DNA from: Planctomycetota bacterium
Lineage (GTDB): Bacteria; Planctomycetota; B15-G4
Reading direction: 5' to 3'
DNA: 64,000 nt
Assembly: GCA_021604805.1 (NCBI GenBank)
Contig: BQJR01000004.1
Coordinates: forward strand, 1-64,000
How positions within the stretch are numbered: position 1 is the stretch's first letter; every line of letters begins with the position of its first letter. The notes under the pieces are model-generated. The model saw only the letters and a program-made list of their open reading frames with translations. It made no database searches and was not told the DNA's origin. Made by a program: the position numbers and the translations under genes. Shown one piece after another: positions 26,785 through 35,340 of this stretch.

Positions 26785-27117
26785 CCCGCTTCCTCCAAGG
26801 TCTCGCGGGAGTGAGCCCGCAGCGATCGCCGCGACCAGCTGCCCGGGACTCCGCGGGCGAGCTTCGGGGCTCGCTGCTGAGGCCGACCTCGTCGGTGGCG
26901 GCGTGAGCTGACGGGACGGCGGCTGAGTTGCTGACGCTCTCCGCGCGAAGCGAGCCCCTGCGGGCGTTTGGATTCAAGCCAGAGCCTTCCCGCAACGAAT
27001 GACCGCCACGACCTGCGCGCAGCTCACGACTTCGCGAGCGCCGCGCAACGCAGCCGGCCGCCGTCGCTGAGGGGCGACGGCGGCCAGGGTTTCGCAACCT
27101 TCAGCAAGCCTGCAGCA
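26785..27117. other. 333-bp gap with one hairpin
   Basis: No gene is visible between the peroxidase and the FG-GAP gene on the minus strand. A 12-bp perfect inverted repeat at 27056-27085 is annotated separately. The rest would hold the promoter of the FG-GAP gene, but I see no convincing element. Confidence 0.5.
27056..27085 (-). terminator. hairpin after the haem peroxidase gene
   Basis: GGCCGCCGTCGC (27056-27067) and GCGACGGCGGCC (27074-27085) form a perfect 12-bp stem with a TGAGGG loop, 33 bases beyond the peroxidase stop codon. There is no T-run, so termination is likely but not certain. Confidence 0.55.
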
Positions 27118-28821
27118 CTAGTGACCCGTGACCACGAACACGTTGTCGGAGAGCTCGTCACCGATGCTGGTGTTGCGCCGGATGATCGTGGCGAGGGACT
27201 GCTCGTGCACGAAGCGCGTGATGGCTGGCGGCAGGTAGGCCTCGTACCAGAAGCGGTCGCCGTCGCGCAGGCGTTCGAACTGGTCCGCCAGGATCGCGCG
27301 GAGCGTGGGGCCGACGAGAGCGCCTTCGACGTGGTCCTCGCAGAGCAAGCCGATCCAGGCATCGATGTCTTGCACTGACCCGTAGGTGTCGGCGAGCGCC
27401 CGGGCGCGCGCGGTGTTCGACGTGACCTCCGCGAAGCCTGCGAGTTCACCGCGCCCGAAGGCCGCGTGCAACTCGGCGTAGCTGGGCAGACCGTGATCGC
27501 GCCCGCGTTGGATGTTGAGTGAGGCCAGATCGAAGCCACCGGCACCGGGCGGGCCGAACAAGAAGTTACGCACCTCGTCGATGACCCAAGGGTCGAGCTC
27601 TTGGCAGACCTGTGCGGCGAGACCGCGCAGCAGCGGCTCGGGTCCCGTCTCCAGGAACGTGGCGGGGCTGTTGAAGGCGGCCGCCAAGCTGAGAGGGCCG
27701 CTGGGATGGGCGCCGTTCGCGTCGAGCCGGAGCAGTTGCGGAGAGAGCAGCGTGTGTCCCATGCGATAGGCGGCCGTGGCAAAGCTGTTCGCGATGCGCG
27801 GATCGACGTCGCGCTGATAACCCGAGTAGGGAGCCAAGGCGCCCTCGCCGAGGAGCAGCGGCAGGAACTCGCGATAGGTGATCGCCTGCATCTCGGCGGC
27901 GACGATCGCGCGGGCCCACTCGTAGATCGTGTCGCCATCCAGTGCGTAGTGACTCGCGATGAGCGTGGCCCAGTAGTTGTGTTCGCGCAGGAACAAGGTG
28001 TGCATGGCGGTCAGGCCGACCTGCTCGTTCGCGCGCACATCACCGGCGAGGAAGTACTCGGCGCCGTTCGTGGGCGTGTTCGGCAAGCCCGCCTCGTTGT
28101 AGGGCAGCATGTCGCCGGCGCTGCTCGCGAGACGACCGGTGCCGTCGAGCGTGCGCAGTGCGAGGGCTCGCTCGTGCTCGGAGCCGTACACGTTCGAGGC
28201 GTCGATGAAGGCGGTGATCTCGTTGACCTGCTGGCGCACGCCACCCTCACTGACCCAGGCCGAGCGATCGAGCGGGATCGAGACCGCGCCGGTTGCGAAG
28301 GGGTCGAACCACGGGTCACCGAGCGGCACGTGGATGTCGAAGGCCTCTGCAGGAGCGGCCACGGGCGTCTCGTTGATGTCGTGATCGAGGAACTGCCCCC
28401 ACTGCCAGAGGTAGTCCGACGAGCGGCTGCGGTTGTGCACGGGCGCGGGCTGGGCAGCCAGCGCGTTGCTCACGCTGCGCGCCGACGGCCGCGCCGCGCC
28501 GCTCGGTTCGGAGACACTGTCGGCGTAGGCGGCCTCCATGAGCCGCAGGAAGGGTTGCCCCGCAGCGCCCCACTCGGGATGGGTCGAGTTGTTCCCGTGC
28601 CCGTCGATCGAGCGGAACTCGAAGGGGAACCTGGCACCCAGCCGTTGAGCGCGAGCCGCGCCGTCGGCCTGTTCATGAGTGGGAGCGTCACCAGAGTCGG
28701 TGAGTCGGGCGCGGTGAGCTGGCGAACGTGACCTGTCGCTCTGCTGCGCGACGAGGTCACCCGTGAGAGTGAGACCGATCAGGAGTGGGGTGAGCCTGAC
28801 GGCTGCCCGCGTGAAGAACAT
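27118..28821 (-). CDS. exported animal-type haem peroxidase
   Basis: A 567-residue protein of the animal haem peroxidase (myeloperoxidase/peroxidasin) superfamily, which uses hydrogen peroxide to oxidise halides or organic substrates. The signal peptide ends near residue 28. Distal haem-pocket segment WGQFLDHDI lies near 140-148, proximal His segment FLREHNYW near 276-283, and the family signature QRGRDHGLPSY near 437-447. All three are intact, so activity is plausible. ATG 28821 has AGAGG 6 bases upstream. A di-haem cytochrome c peroxidase gene lies directly upstream on the same strand, separated by a 314-bp gap that contains palindromes. Bacterial members are uncommon and mostly uncharacterised. 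Confidence 0.92.
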   Translation of the reverse strand: MFFTRAAVRLTPLLIGLTLTGDLVAQQSDRSRSPAHRARLTDSGDAPTHEQADGAARAQRLGARFPFEFRSIDGHGNNSTHPEWGAAGQPFLRLMEAAYADSVSEPSGAARPSARSVSNALAAQPAPVHNRSRSSDYLWQWGQFLDHDINETPVAAPAEAFDIHVPLGDPWFDPFATGAVSIPLDRSAWVSEGGVRQQVNEITAFIDASNVYGSEHERALALRTLDGTGRLASSAGDMLPYNEAGLPNTPTNGAEYFLAGDVRANEQVGLTAMHTLFLREHNYWATLIASHYALDGDTIYEWARAIVAAEMQAITYREFLPLLLGEGALAPYSGYQRDVDPRIANSFATAAYRMGHTLLSPQLLRLDANGAHPSGPLSLAAAFNSPATFLETGPEPLLRGLAAQVCQELDPWVIDEVRNFLFGPPGAGGFDLASLNIQRGRDHGLPSYAELHAAFGRGELAGFAEVTSNTARARALADTYGSVQDIDAWIGLLCEDHVEGALVGPTLRAILADQFERLRDGDRFWYEAYLPPAITRFVHEQSLATIIRRNTSIGDELSDNVFVVTGH

Positions 28822-28921
28822 GATGCACCTCTTGGAAGATGAGACGTGAGTGATGGGCGTCGCCAGTCGCGGCGACATCGGGGCCATCAGACGCCGTCAC
28901 CGACATCCGCCTTCCAGCACA

Positions 28922-28940
28922 TTCACAAACATGTTGTGAA
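28922..28940. promoter_or_regulatory. palindromic operator candidate
   Basis: TTCACAA and TTGTGAA are perfect 7-bp arms around ACATG, about 100 bases upstream of the peroxidase start codon. This symmetry and spacing suit a dimeric repressor or activator. The regulator is not identifiable here. Confidence 0.5.
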
Positions 28941-29038
28941 GACTTATGAGAAGGCGATCCATCCAAGGGACGCTGAGTGAATGCGCAGCACCCCGCACCC
29001 CGCGAAGCGCGGAGTGAGGGGTGCGAGACTCGGTCGTT

Positions 29039-29049
29039 TCACACTGTGA
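29039..29049. promoter_or_regulatory. second palindrome, TCACA-C-TGTGA
   Basis: An 11-bp perfect palindrome centred on 29044. Its arms TCACA/TGTGA match those of the site at 28922-28940 (TTCACAA/TTGTGAA), so the same protein may bind both. It lies 218 bases upstream of the peroxidase gene. Confidence 0.35.
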
Positions 29050-29135
29050 GTGTTGTCGTCGGATGCTTGTGAGAAGGTTGTGGACCACGAGGCGCGATGA
29101 CCCGTCACCGCACCCTGCAGTCGACGAGCGCCCGT

Positions 29136-30812
29136 TCAGTTCGCAGCGAAGAACTCGAGGCGCGTGCCATCACTACCAGCCACGCCGCCTGCGGCTCCGG
29201 GGTCGATCACGAACCACTGGAGCACGATCTCCACGCCTGCCAGTTCGGGATCCTCCGGGATGGCGACCGTGAGAGACGTCGCGCCTTCGCCTGGGCCGTT
29301 ACCGACGAGCGTCCCTGCGGGATAGAAGTGCATCGCAGGTGTTGCGCCCAACAGGAAGGGCGTGTGACGCAGGAAGATGTTGGGTGCCCCCGCCTGCAGA
29401 TCGACGCCGAGCAACACCGGTGCGCCGGCCAGGCCGTCGGCGAGGCCGAGGGTCATCGCGGGACTACCGATCAGCGGCGGCTCGACCGCCACCGCGCGCG
29501 GGACGAAGCCACCGCTGCCCACACCACCGCTGGCGAACAACTCAGGTCGGCGCCCTGACTCACTCGACAGAGTCGGGCGATCAAAAGGCGGCAACTCGGC
29601 GGGCACGCGCGGATCATCGAGCGCCGTCTCCAGGAAAGCGACGAGCGCATCCTTCTGTTGTTGAGTGAGTCCTAACGGGTTGATCAGCGGATCCTGGTTC
29701 TGCGGGAAATCACCACCGCGATCGTAGAAGTCCACCACGTCGGCGAGCGTGGGCATGCTGCCGTTGTGAAAGTAGGGCGCGCGCAGTTGCACGTTACGCA
29801 GACCCGGCGTGCGGAAGCGACCGTTGTCGACCGGCAGACCGGTGATCGCGCCACGCCCGAGGTCTTCGTTCGGCGGACGCACGCCGAGCGCATGAAACTG
29901 GTTGTCACTCATCAACGGGCCGCCGTGGCAAGCCACGCAACGACCTTGCCCCACGAACACCTGCCGCCCTTGGTTCTGCAGCGGCGTGAGCGAGCCGGGG
30001 ATCCCTTGCAGGAAGTTGTCGAAGGGTGTGCCGACGGAGAGCAGCGTGCGCTCATAGGTGGCGATGGCCATGGCGATGTTCGTCGCGCTGACCTCGGCGT
30101 TGCCGGGGAAGGCCTCGGCGAACAAGCTGGGGTAGTCGCGCCCGGAGACGAAGTCGGCGAGCGCGTCGGGCAGATCGCTGGCCAGCGCGAGCGGCTGCAC
30201 GGCGCTGAGCTTCGCGACGATCTGGTCCCAGTCGCGTCCCACGTGCCCCATCTCCACGTCGCTCACCGGCGGACCGACGGCTTGGCTCTCGAGCGCGGCC
30301 CCCGCGAGGAGCACGACCTCGCCCGCGACCGGATCCACGAAGCTGGCTGTGGCGCGGCCGTCCCAGAAGAGCGTGGGACTGAAAGCCGCGTTGATCATCG
30401 ACGGCGCCTGGCGATCCGTGACCTGCTCGCGCATGGGGAAGGGCTCGGCGCTCTCGTAGGCGCCGCTCGCGAAGGAACGGATCACGCCGCGCGTGCCGAC
30501 CACGTCGTCGGGGGTGTCGAACAGACCGTCGGCGCCGGGGTGTAAGGAGTCGTCGGCAAGCAGGCTGCGCGGATCCGCGCCCCCCGCTGAGGGAATGTGA
30601 CAGCTGCCGCACGCCACGCTGTTCGTGCTGCTGAGTTGCTCGTCCCAGAAGAGCGCCTTCCCGAGCAGCGCCTTCTCGGGCGTGATCGGGTTGGCCATCG
30701 GCACGGGCACGGGCGGCAAGGTTCCAGGCGGCACGCCTTGCGCGGCGAGGGCGCCAGACATCCATCCGAGCGAGAGGGCGACGAGCAACCCGTCGCGAGC
30801 AGAGCGGAGCAT
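29136..30812 (-). CDS. di-haem cytochrome c peroxidase (MauG/CcpA family) with C-terminal module
   Basis: A 558-residue periplasmic protein. The signal peptide ends near residue 24 (SGALAAQG). Haem-binding motifs are CGSCH (Cys68, Cys71, His72) and CVACH near residue 291, with the family phrases 'APSMINAAFSPTLFWDGRA' and 'FRTPGLRNVQLRAPYFHNG'. The family reduces hydrogen peroxide or carries out post-translational oxidations, as MauG does. Residues 420 to the end add about 140 residues beyond the usual family length and match the module seen in other exported proteins here. It lies upstream of the animal-type haem peroxidase gene. Confidence 0.92.
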   Translation of the reverse strand: MLRSARDGLLVALSLGWMSGALAAQGVPPGTLPPVPVPMANPITPEKALLGKALFWDEQLSSTNSVACGSCHIPSAGGADPRSLLADDSLHPGADGLFDTPDDVVGTRGVIRSFASGAYESAEPFPMREQVTDRQAPSMINAAFSPTLFWDGRATASFVDPVAGEVVLLAGAALESQAVGPPVSDVEMGHVGRDWDQIVAKLSAVQPLALASDLPDALADFVSGRDYPSLFAEAFPGNAEVSATNIAMAIATYERTLLSVGTPFDNFLQGIPGSLTPLQNQGRQVFVGQGRCVACHGGPLMSDNQFHALGVRPPNEDLGRGAITGLPVDNGRFRTPGLRNVQLRAPYFHNGSMPTLADVVDFYDRGGDFPQNQDPLINPLGLTQQQKDALVAFLETALDDPRVPAELPPFDRPTLSSESGRRPELFASGGVGSGGFVPRAVAVEPPLIGSPAMTLGLADGLAGAPVLLGVDLQAGAPNIFLRHTPFLLGATPAMHFYPAGTLVGNGPGEGATSLTVAIPEDPELAGVEIVLQWFVIDPGAAGGVAGSDGTRLEFFAAN

Positions 30813-30871
30813 CGGGAACTCCAGGTCGAGGGGGAGAGTGTCAGGGCTTCATGCACGGCGCGACGCGAGGC

Positions 30872-31690
30872 TCACACGGCCTCGCGCGGTGCCTCGGTTG
30901 CACGCGGTGCTTCCGTTGCGCGCGGTGCGTCAGTTGCGCGCGGTGCGTCGTCGTGTGGCGGATGCGCCCCGCGAGGTGGTGCGGAGGGCGCGCGCTCGCT
31001 GCGCGGACGTCCGCGGCCTGCGCGTTCACGTTGCGCGCCGTCACGCTGTGCGCGACTCGCCCCAGCACGGCCTGAGTCTGGGCTTGGGCCTGGGCGATCG
31101 GGCCGAGCGCGTCCCCGCTGTGCGCCGTCGGGTCGAGCGCGACGTGAGGCCCCAGTCGTGGGACGCGCGTCCGACTCACCACAGCTGCAACTCGCGCGAG
31201 GGAGATCGCGACTGCCAAGCACTTCACGGCCGCGTCCACGACCGGCTGCGCGTTCACGGCCCGCTACGCGTTCACGACCCGCTACGCGTTCACGACTCAC
31301 CGCACCTCCGCGACGCGCCTCGAGGCCGCGGCGCCGCGCCCCTTCTGGACCGCGTTCGCGATCGCGACCTTCGAACCCAGCTTCACCTGCGCGACGCCCG
31401 AAGGGCGGGAGCGGCACCCCGCGCGCCTCGAACGGCGCCGCGCCAAAACGCGCGAAGGGCGGCGGCGGGCGCCTTCCCAGAGGACTTCGAGCGTCGCGGT
31501 CGGGGCGCGGCCCCACACCTTCGCGTGCCGGAGGAGCCGGACGCGGCGGGCGTGAGCTCGGGTCCCCGTGCGAGCGGGTCTGCAGCACCCGTTCGTCGTC
31601 CGAGAGCGGGACTTCGAGGGCCCTGCTGCTCATTGAGAGCGCAGCGACCAAGGACATCACCTCGAGTGCGAGCACGAAGAAACGAGACAT
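30872..31690 (-). CDS. Arg/Pro-rich low-complexity secreted protein
   Basis: A 272-residue protein. A convincing signal peptide (MSRFFVLALEVMSLVAALSM) is followed by a disordered, Arg/Pro/Gly/Ala-rich chain. Two in-frame 18-bp repeats occur: RERVAG-type units near residues 130-155 and ATEAPR-type units at the C-terminus. A GGAG site precedes ATG 31690. It is divergent from the ECF sigma/kinase pair. The exterior tail of that kinase has the same Arg/Pro bias, so the two may be linked, for example as regulated product or interaction partner. The family is not recognised, and the strong base bias means translation, though likely, is not proven. Confidence 0.55.
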   Translation of the reverse strand: MSRFFVLALEVMSLVAALSMSSRALEVPLSDDERVLQTRSHGDPSSRPPRPAPPAREGVGPRPDRDARSPLGRRPPPPFARFGAAPFEARGVPLPPFGRRAGEAGFEGRDRERGPEGARRRGLEARRGGAVSRERVAGRERVAGRERAAGRGRGREVLGSRDLPRASCSCGESDARPTTGASRRARPDGAQRGRARPDRPGPSPDSGRAGASRAQRDGAQRERAGRGRPRSERAPSAPPRGAHPPHDDAPRATDAPRATEAPRATEAPREAV

Positions 31691-31757
31691 GAGAGAGCTC
31701 CATGGGAAGGCGACCACCGGCCGCCACCCACCCATGCGCACTCCACGAAAGATCCTT

Positions 31758-31771
31758 ACGATCTAAATCGT
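31758..31771. promoter_or_regulatory. AT-rich palindrome in a divergent promoter region
   Basis: ACGAT-CTAA-ATCGT lies between the minus-strand Arg/Pro-rich gene and the plus-strand ECF sigma gene. It is unusually AT-rich for this DNA and is placed to influence both promoters. Confidence 0.35.
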
Positions 31772-31859
31772 CGACGGTGCCGATGAAGACAGACGCGGCC
31801 CCCGACCGCGCCGGCCCGCGACTCCCCGCGTCGCCGAGTTGACCCCGAAACCACCCGTC

Positions 31860-32456
31860 ATGCGCCCCTTTCTCCAAGAGGAACGCAGCGCGCTGCAGCG
31901 CGGTGAACGCCCCGAGTGGGAGCGACTCTGCACCGAGTTGAGGCCGCGGCTCGAGCTGCTCGCGCGCCTGCGACTCGACAGGCGCCTCTCCACGCGCGTC
32001 GACCCGGAAGACCTCGTGCAGGAGCTGCTGCTGCAACTCGTCGGGCGCCAACTCGACCCCGGCCCGAGCGGCGAACACCTCATGGCTTGGCTGCGCACCG
32101 CGCTCGATCACCTGCTCGTGGACCTGCATCGCCGACATGTCGGCGCGGCGAAACGCTCACTCGATCGCGAAGGCCCGCTCGACGCACTGCACGCGCGCGC
32201 CGCCTCCGCTCACACCACGCCCACGCTCGCGGCGCGTCGAGCCGAACGCAGCCGCGACCTCGTGGCTGCGCTCGAACGCATGCCCGCCGACCAGCGCGGC
32301 GTGATCGTGCATCGCTTGCTCGAAGAGCGTAGCGTTCGTGAGACGGCGCAACTGCTCGACCGCAGCGAGGGCGCCGTGTCCGTGCTGCTCAACCGCGCGC
32401 TGCGCAAGTTGCGCGACCTGTACCGCGGCTCCGCCCCCACCGGTCTGGTGTCATGA
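31860..32456 (+). CDS. ECF-type RNA polymerase sigma factor
   Basis: A 198-residue sigma-70-family factor. Region 2 is near residues 35-100 (VDPEDLVQELLLQLVGRQ ... AWLRTALDHLLVDLHRR) and region 4 near 135-190 (ALERMPADQRGVIVHRLLEERSVRETAQLLDRSEGAVSVLLNRALRKLRDL). A Ser/Thr kinase gene overlaps its end (ATGA), an arrangement common in planctomycetes where kinases replace anti-sigma factors. ATG 31860 is used; a TTG at 31839 would add seven residues. Likely targets are its own operon and perhaps the divergent secreted-protein gene. Confidence 0.9.
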   Translation: MRPFLQEERSALQRGERPEWERLCTELRPRLELLARLRLDRRLSTRVDPEDLVQELLLQLVGRQLDPGPSGEHLMAWLRTALDHLLVDLHRRHVGAAKRSLDREGPLDALHARAASAHTTPTLAARRAERSRDLVAALERMPADQRGVIVHRLLEERSVRETAQLLDRSEGAVSVLLNRALRKLRDLYRGSAPTGLVS

Positions 32457-33676
32457 CGCACGACGACGACCCCTTCGACCCCGAAGCACTCGAAGGTCTC
32501 TCGCTCATCGAGGCCGCGCTGCACGCCGACAGCGACACCGTGGACGCGAACGCGTCGCTGCTGGAACGCGGCGAGATCCCGCAGAGCTTCGACGGTCTCG
32601 AACTCAAGCGACGCATCGGACGCGGCGGCATGGGCGAGGTCTATCTCGCGCGCCAGGTCTCACTCGATCGCGACGTGGCCGTGAAGCTGCGCCTGGCCCC
32701 CAGCTGCGACACGGTGGATGTCGATGCCCTGCTCGCGCGCGAAGCACGCACGCTCGCGTCGCTCGAACATCCCGGCATCGTGCGCGTGCTCGACGCAGGC
32801 AGCGTGGCCGGCCGTCGTTACCTCGTGATGGAACAAGTGCGCGGACGCACGCTGCGCGAGTGGCTCGAACGTCGCCCCGAGGGTCTCTCGCCCGTGGCCG
32901 CAGTCAGCATCGCGCGCGGCATCGCCGACGCGCTGGCCGCTGCGCACGCCGCCGGCGTGGTGCATCGCGACCTCAAACCGAGCAACGTGCTCGTGGGCCG
33001 CGCCACGGGTTCGCCGGCACGCGTGCGACTCGTGGACTTCGGCATCGCCGGTCGCGCCTTCGACCTCACCGAGTCGCGCGAGCTCGGCACCTGGGACGCG
33101 ATGGCACCCGAACAACGCGCGGGCGAAGTCGTGGGCCCACCCGCCGACGTCTACGCGCTGGGTGTGTTGCTCGGCAGCATGATCGGCGGACGCCCCGACG
33201 TGCCCGGCGCGTTGCACCGACTCGTGGCCAGCTTCACCGCGCTGGATCCCGCACATCGCCCCGCCGATGGCGCCGCGGCCCTCGAACGCCTGGAGCGACT
33301 GAAACTCGGACGCGTTCGCCGCGAACGCAGCCCCTCGCGCGTCGCGTGGCTCGCCGGCGCGGCGCTGATCGTGCTGCTCAACTTGCTCGGCGTCTGGTGG
33401 TTCAGTTCCCCGCCCGAAGCGCGCACCACCTCTCCCCGCGACGACGCGCCGGCGATCGAGGCGCAGCGTCCGCCGCCGCCCGGACCGAACGCGCTGCGCG
33501 GCGCGCTGCGTCGCCCTCCACGAGATCCGCGCGACCGACTCTTCCCGCCGCGTGACCCACGCGCCGCCGAGGCTCTGCGGCACTTGCGCCCGCGCGCACG
33601 TCCGCTGCTCGAGGAACTCGACGGCGCGCCACCGCCGCCCGGCGAGCCGCCGCCTGCAGAACAGCACGACGGCTGA
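32453..33676 (+). CDS. membrane Ser/Thr protein kinase partnered with ECF sigma
   Basis: A 407-residue Hanks-type kinase. The glycine loop IGRGGMGEVYLAR is near 55-67, the catalytic Lys is in VAVKLRL, then VHRDLKPSN and DFG (LVDFGIAG). The activation segment ends in APEQ. One transmembrane helix lies at about 297-317, and an extracytoplasmic tail of about 88 residues is dominated by Pro and Arg (PPPPGP, RRPPRDPRDR). It overlaps the sigma gene by ATGA and probably phosphorylates or sequesters that sigma factor in response to an exterior cue. The tail composition matches the secreted protein encoded divergently. Confidence 0.92.
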   Translation: MTHDDDPFDPEALEGLSLIEAALHADSDTVDANASLLERGEIPQSFDGLELKRRIGRGGMGEVYLARQVSLDRDVAVKLRLAPSCDTVDVDALLAREARTLASLEHPGIVRVLDAGSVAGRRYLVMEQVRGRTLREWLERRPEGLSPVAAVSIARGIADALAAAHAAGVVHRDLKPSNVLVGRATGSPARVRLVDFGIAGRAFDLTESRELGTWDAMAPEQRAGEVVGPPADVYALGVLLGSMIGGRPDVPGALHRLVASFTALDPAHRPADGAAALERLERLKLGRVRRERSPSRVAWLAGAALIVLLNLLGVWWFSSPPEARTTSPRDDAPAIEAQRPPPPGPNALRGALRRPPRDPRDRLFPPRDPRAAEALRHLRPRARPLLEELDGAPPPPGEPPPAEQHDG

Positions 33677-33689
33677 CGCGCGCCGCGCG

Positions 33690-35252
33690 CTACTCCAAGC
33701 GCAACACGTACAAGGTGGCCGACAGTCGCGGCAACGTGTCGTCGAAGCCCTCGCCTTGCACCACGGGGCCCGCGCGCAGCTTGCGCAGGTCGCTGCCGTT
33801 CTCGTCGAAGCGCCAAGCGTCGAGTTGCGTGATCGTGCCGCTGCCGGGGGAGAGCAACACGCTGGCATCGAGCGCGGCGTCGGGGGAACGGTTGAGCAGG
33901 ATCAGCGTGAGGCGACCGGGGTCTTGCGCGTCTTTGGCGCCGAAGGCCACGGTGAGTTCGCGCTCGCTGGTCGTGGCGTGCACCACGGTGTCACCGAAGT
34001 GCGCGCCGCTGTCGTCGTCGTTCAAGAACATGCGGAAGGCGGCTTGAACATAGGACTGATCGTCGCCCATCGGCCAGTAGTTGGCGATCACGCCGAGGCG
34101 CGCGAAGCTGCCCAGCGCTTCCACCTGGGCCACGCCGCCCGAAGCATGCTGCGCGCCGCCGAAGTGGTATTCGCTGATCGCGAGACGCGTGCCGGGGAAC
34201 TCGGTGTCGACCAGGTGCTGCAGCCGCGGGATCAGGGTGATCGGGCCGCCGGCGTCGTGGGCCACCCAGCTGTCTTCTTCGTAGCTGGGGTCCCAGAGCG
34301 AGCGCGGGGCTTGCGTGCGCGCGCGGCTGCTGGCGCGCGAGGTGTTGGCGCCGGTGATGCGCTCGCCGTCGACCGTCACTTCGGGATACCAGTGCATGTC
34401 GAAGGCGTGCAGCAAGCGACGACCGGCGCGCTCGGAGGCTTGCGACATGGCGTCGAGATAGGCCTCGCTGAAGCTGCGCGAGCTCTCGGCGTCGGACGCG
34501 CCTTGGAGATCCTTGTGCGCGGCCCACCCGTAGAGCGCCGGCCCGAACACGAGCGCCGTGGGATCCAGCTCGGTCACGACCTCCGCGACCTCGGCCGAGC
34601 GCAACAGGAGCTCGTTCCAACGCGTGGCCTTGGGGTGCAAGCGCGGGTGCGTGTGCGGCCACAGCGCGGGTTCGTTGCCGAGCGCGTAGGCGTGCACGCC
34701 GCCGTTCTGCGCGCGACCGAAACGCCGCAGCAGATGACGGACTTGTTCGTCGAGGTAGACCACGCCGTCGTTCGTGTCGGGTGCCAGCAACGGCGTGCCA
34801 GCGCGCCGCGCTTCCACACGCTCCCAGCGCGGGCTCGGTGCGGCGTCGGCCGGCAGCACGGGGCCGCGCGCATCGGCGGCCACGTAACCGGCGAGCGGCA
34901 GTGAGATCAGCGTGGCCGCGCCGCGCTCGCGATCCGAGAGCACCCAACTCTCGATGAGCTTGCCGGGACCGCGCAGCGAGGGATCTTCGGCCATGTACCA
35001 ATCGTGCTGGTTGCGCCAGTCTTCGCCGGCATGACTCGCGCCGGTTTCCCAGTTGAGCCCCGTGAGACGGTTGCCCCCGTGCCGCACGAGCGTGGCGCCG
35101 GGGAAGCCCTTGCCGTTCACACCGAAAGCCAAGGGCTCGACCGGCCGGTTCCCCACCAGCGGGTACACGCGCACGGTCACGCGATCACCCGCACGCGACG
35201 CGGGTGCAACGAACCACAACAGGGCGGTGAGAGCGAGCAAGATCGGGCGCAT
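33690..35252 (-). CDS. secreted glycoside hydrolase, GH44-like
   Basis: A 520-residue exported enzyme with a signal peptide of about 20 residues. Motifs match GH44 endoglucanase/xyloglucanase proteins: 'RHGGNRLTGLNWE' near 50, 'GNEPALW...THPRLHP' near 192-206 with the likely acid/base Glu, 'DMHWYPEV' near 285, and 'ISEYHFGG' near 360 with the likely nucleophile. A C-terminal beta domain follows. GH44 enzymes cleave beta-1,4-glucans. Start ATG 35252 (MRPILLALTALLW) has no clear Shine-Dalgarno site. It converges with the kinase gene, 13 bases away. The family call comes from memory of motifs and should be checked by profile. Confidence 0.78.
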   Translation of the reverse strand: MRPILLALTALLWFVAPASRAGDRVTVRVYPLVGNRPVEPLAFGVNGKGFPGATLVRHGGNRLTGLNWETGASHAGEDWRNQHDWYMAEDPSLRGPGKLIESWVLSDRERGAATLISLPLAGYVAADARGPVLPADAAPSPRWERVEARRAGTPLLAPDTNDGVVYLDEQVRHLLRRFGRAQNGGVHAYALGNEPALWPHTHPRLHPKATRWNELLLRSAEVAEVVTELDPTALVFGPALYGWAAHKDLQGASDAESSRSFSEAYLDAMSQASERAGRRLLHAFDMHWYPEVTVDGERITGANTSRASSRARTQAPRSLWDPSYEEDSWVAHDAGGPITLIPRLQHLVDTEFPGTRLAISEYHFGGAQHASGGVAQVEALGSFARLGVIANYWPMGDDQSYVQAAFRMFLNDDDSGAHFGDTVVHATTSERELTVAFGAKDAQDPGRLTLILLNRSPDAALDASVLLSPGSGTITQLDAWRFDENGSDLRKLRAGPVVQGEGFDDTLPRLSATLYVLRLE

Positions 35253-35340
35253 CGGCAGGAAGCCTCCGGCTCCCTGTTTCGTCCGCGCTGCGGCCCGGCC
35301 TTGAAGCGGAACGCGCACAAAGCGCGCGCCGCGGATCAGT

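Larger units (their letters stand above)
28822..29135. other. 314-bp promoter region of the haem peroxidase
   Basis: No gene seen. It contains two palindromes (28922-28940 and 29039-29049) and two copies of CTT[A/G]TGAGAAGG (28943-28954 and 29068-29079). The stretch is noticeably less GC-rich than its surroundings, as expected for a regulated promoter. Confidence 0.5.

Noticed and set aside
19941..29086. 14-base identity between 19941-19954 and the complement of 29073-29086
   Set aside because: A 14-base match between two places in 64 kb is expected by chance several times.
28981..29100. DnaA boxes or a replication origin in the peroxidase promoter
   Set aside because: TTGTGGAC is only a partial match, it occurs once, and no origin genes are nearby.
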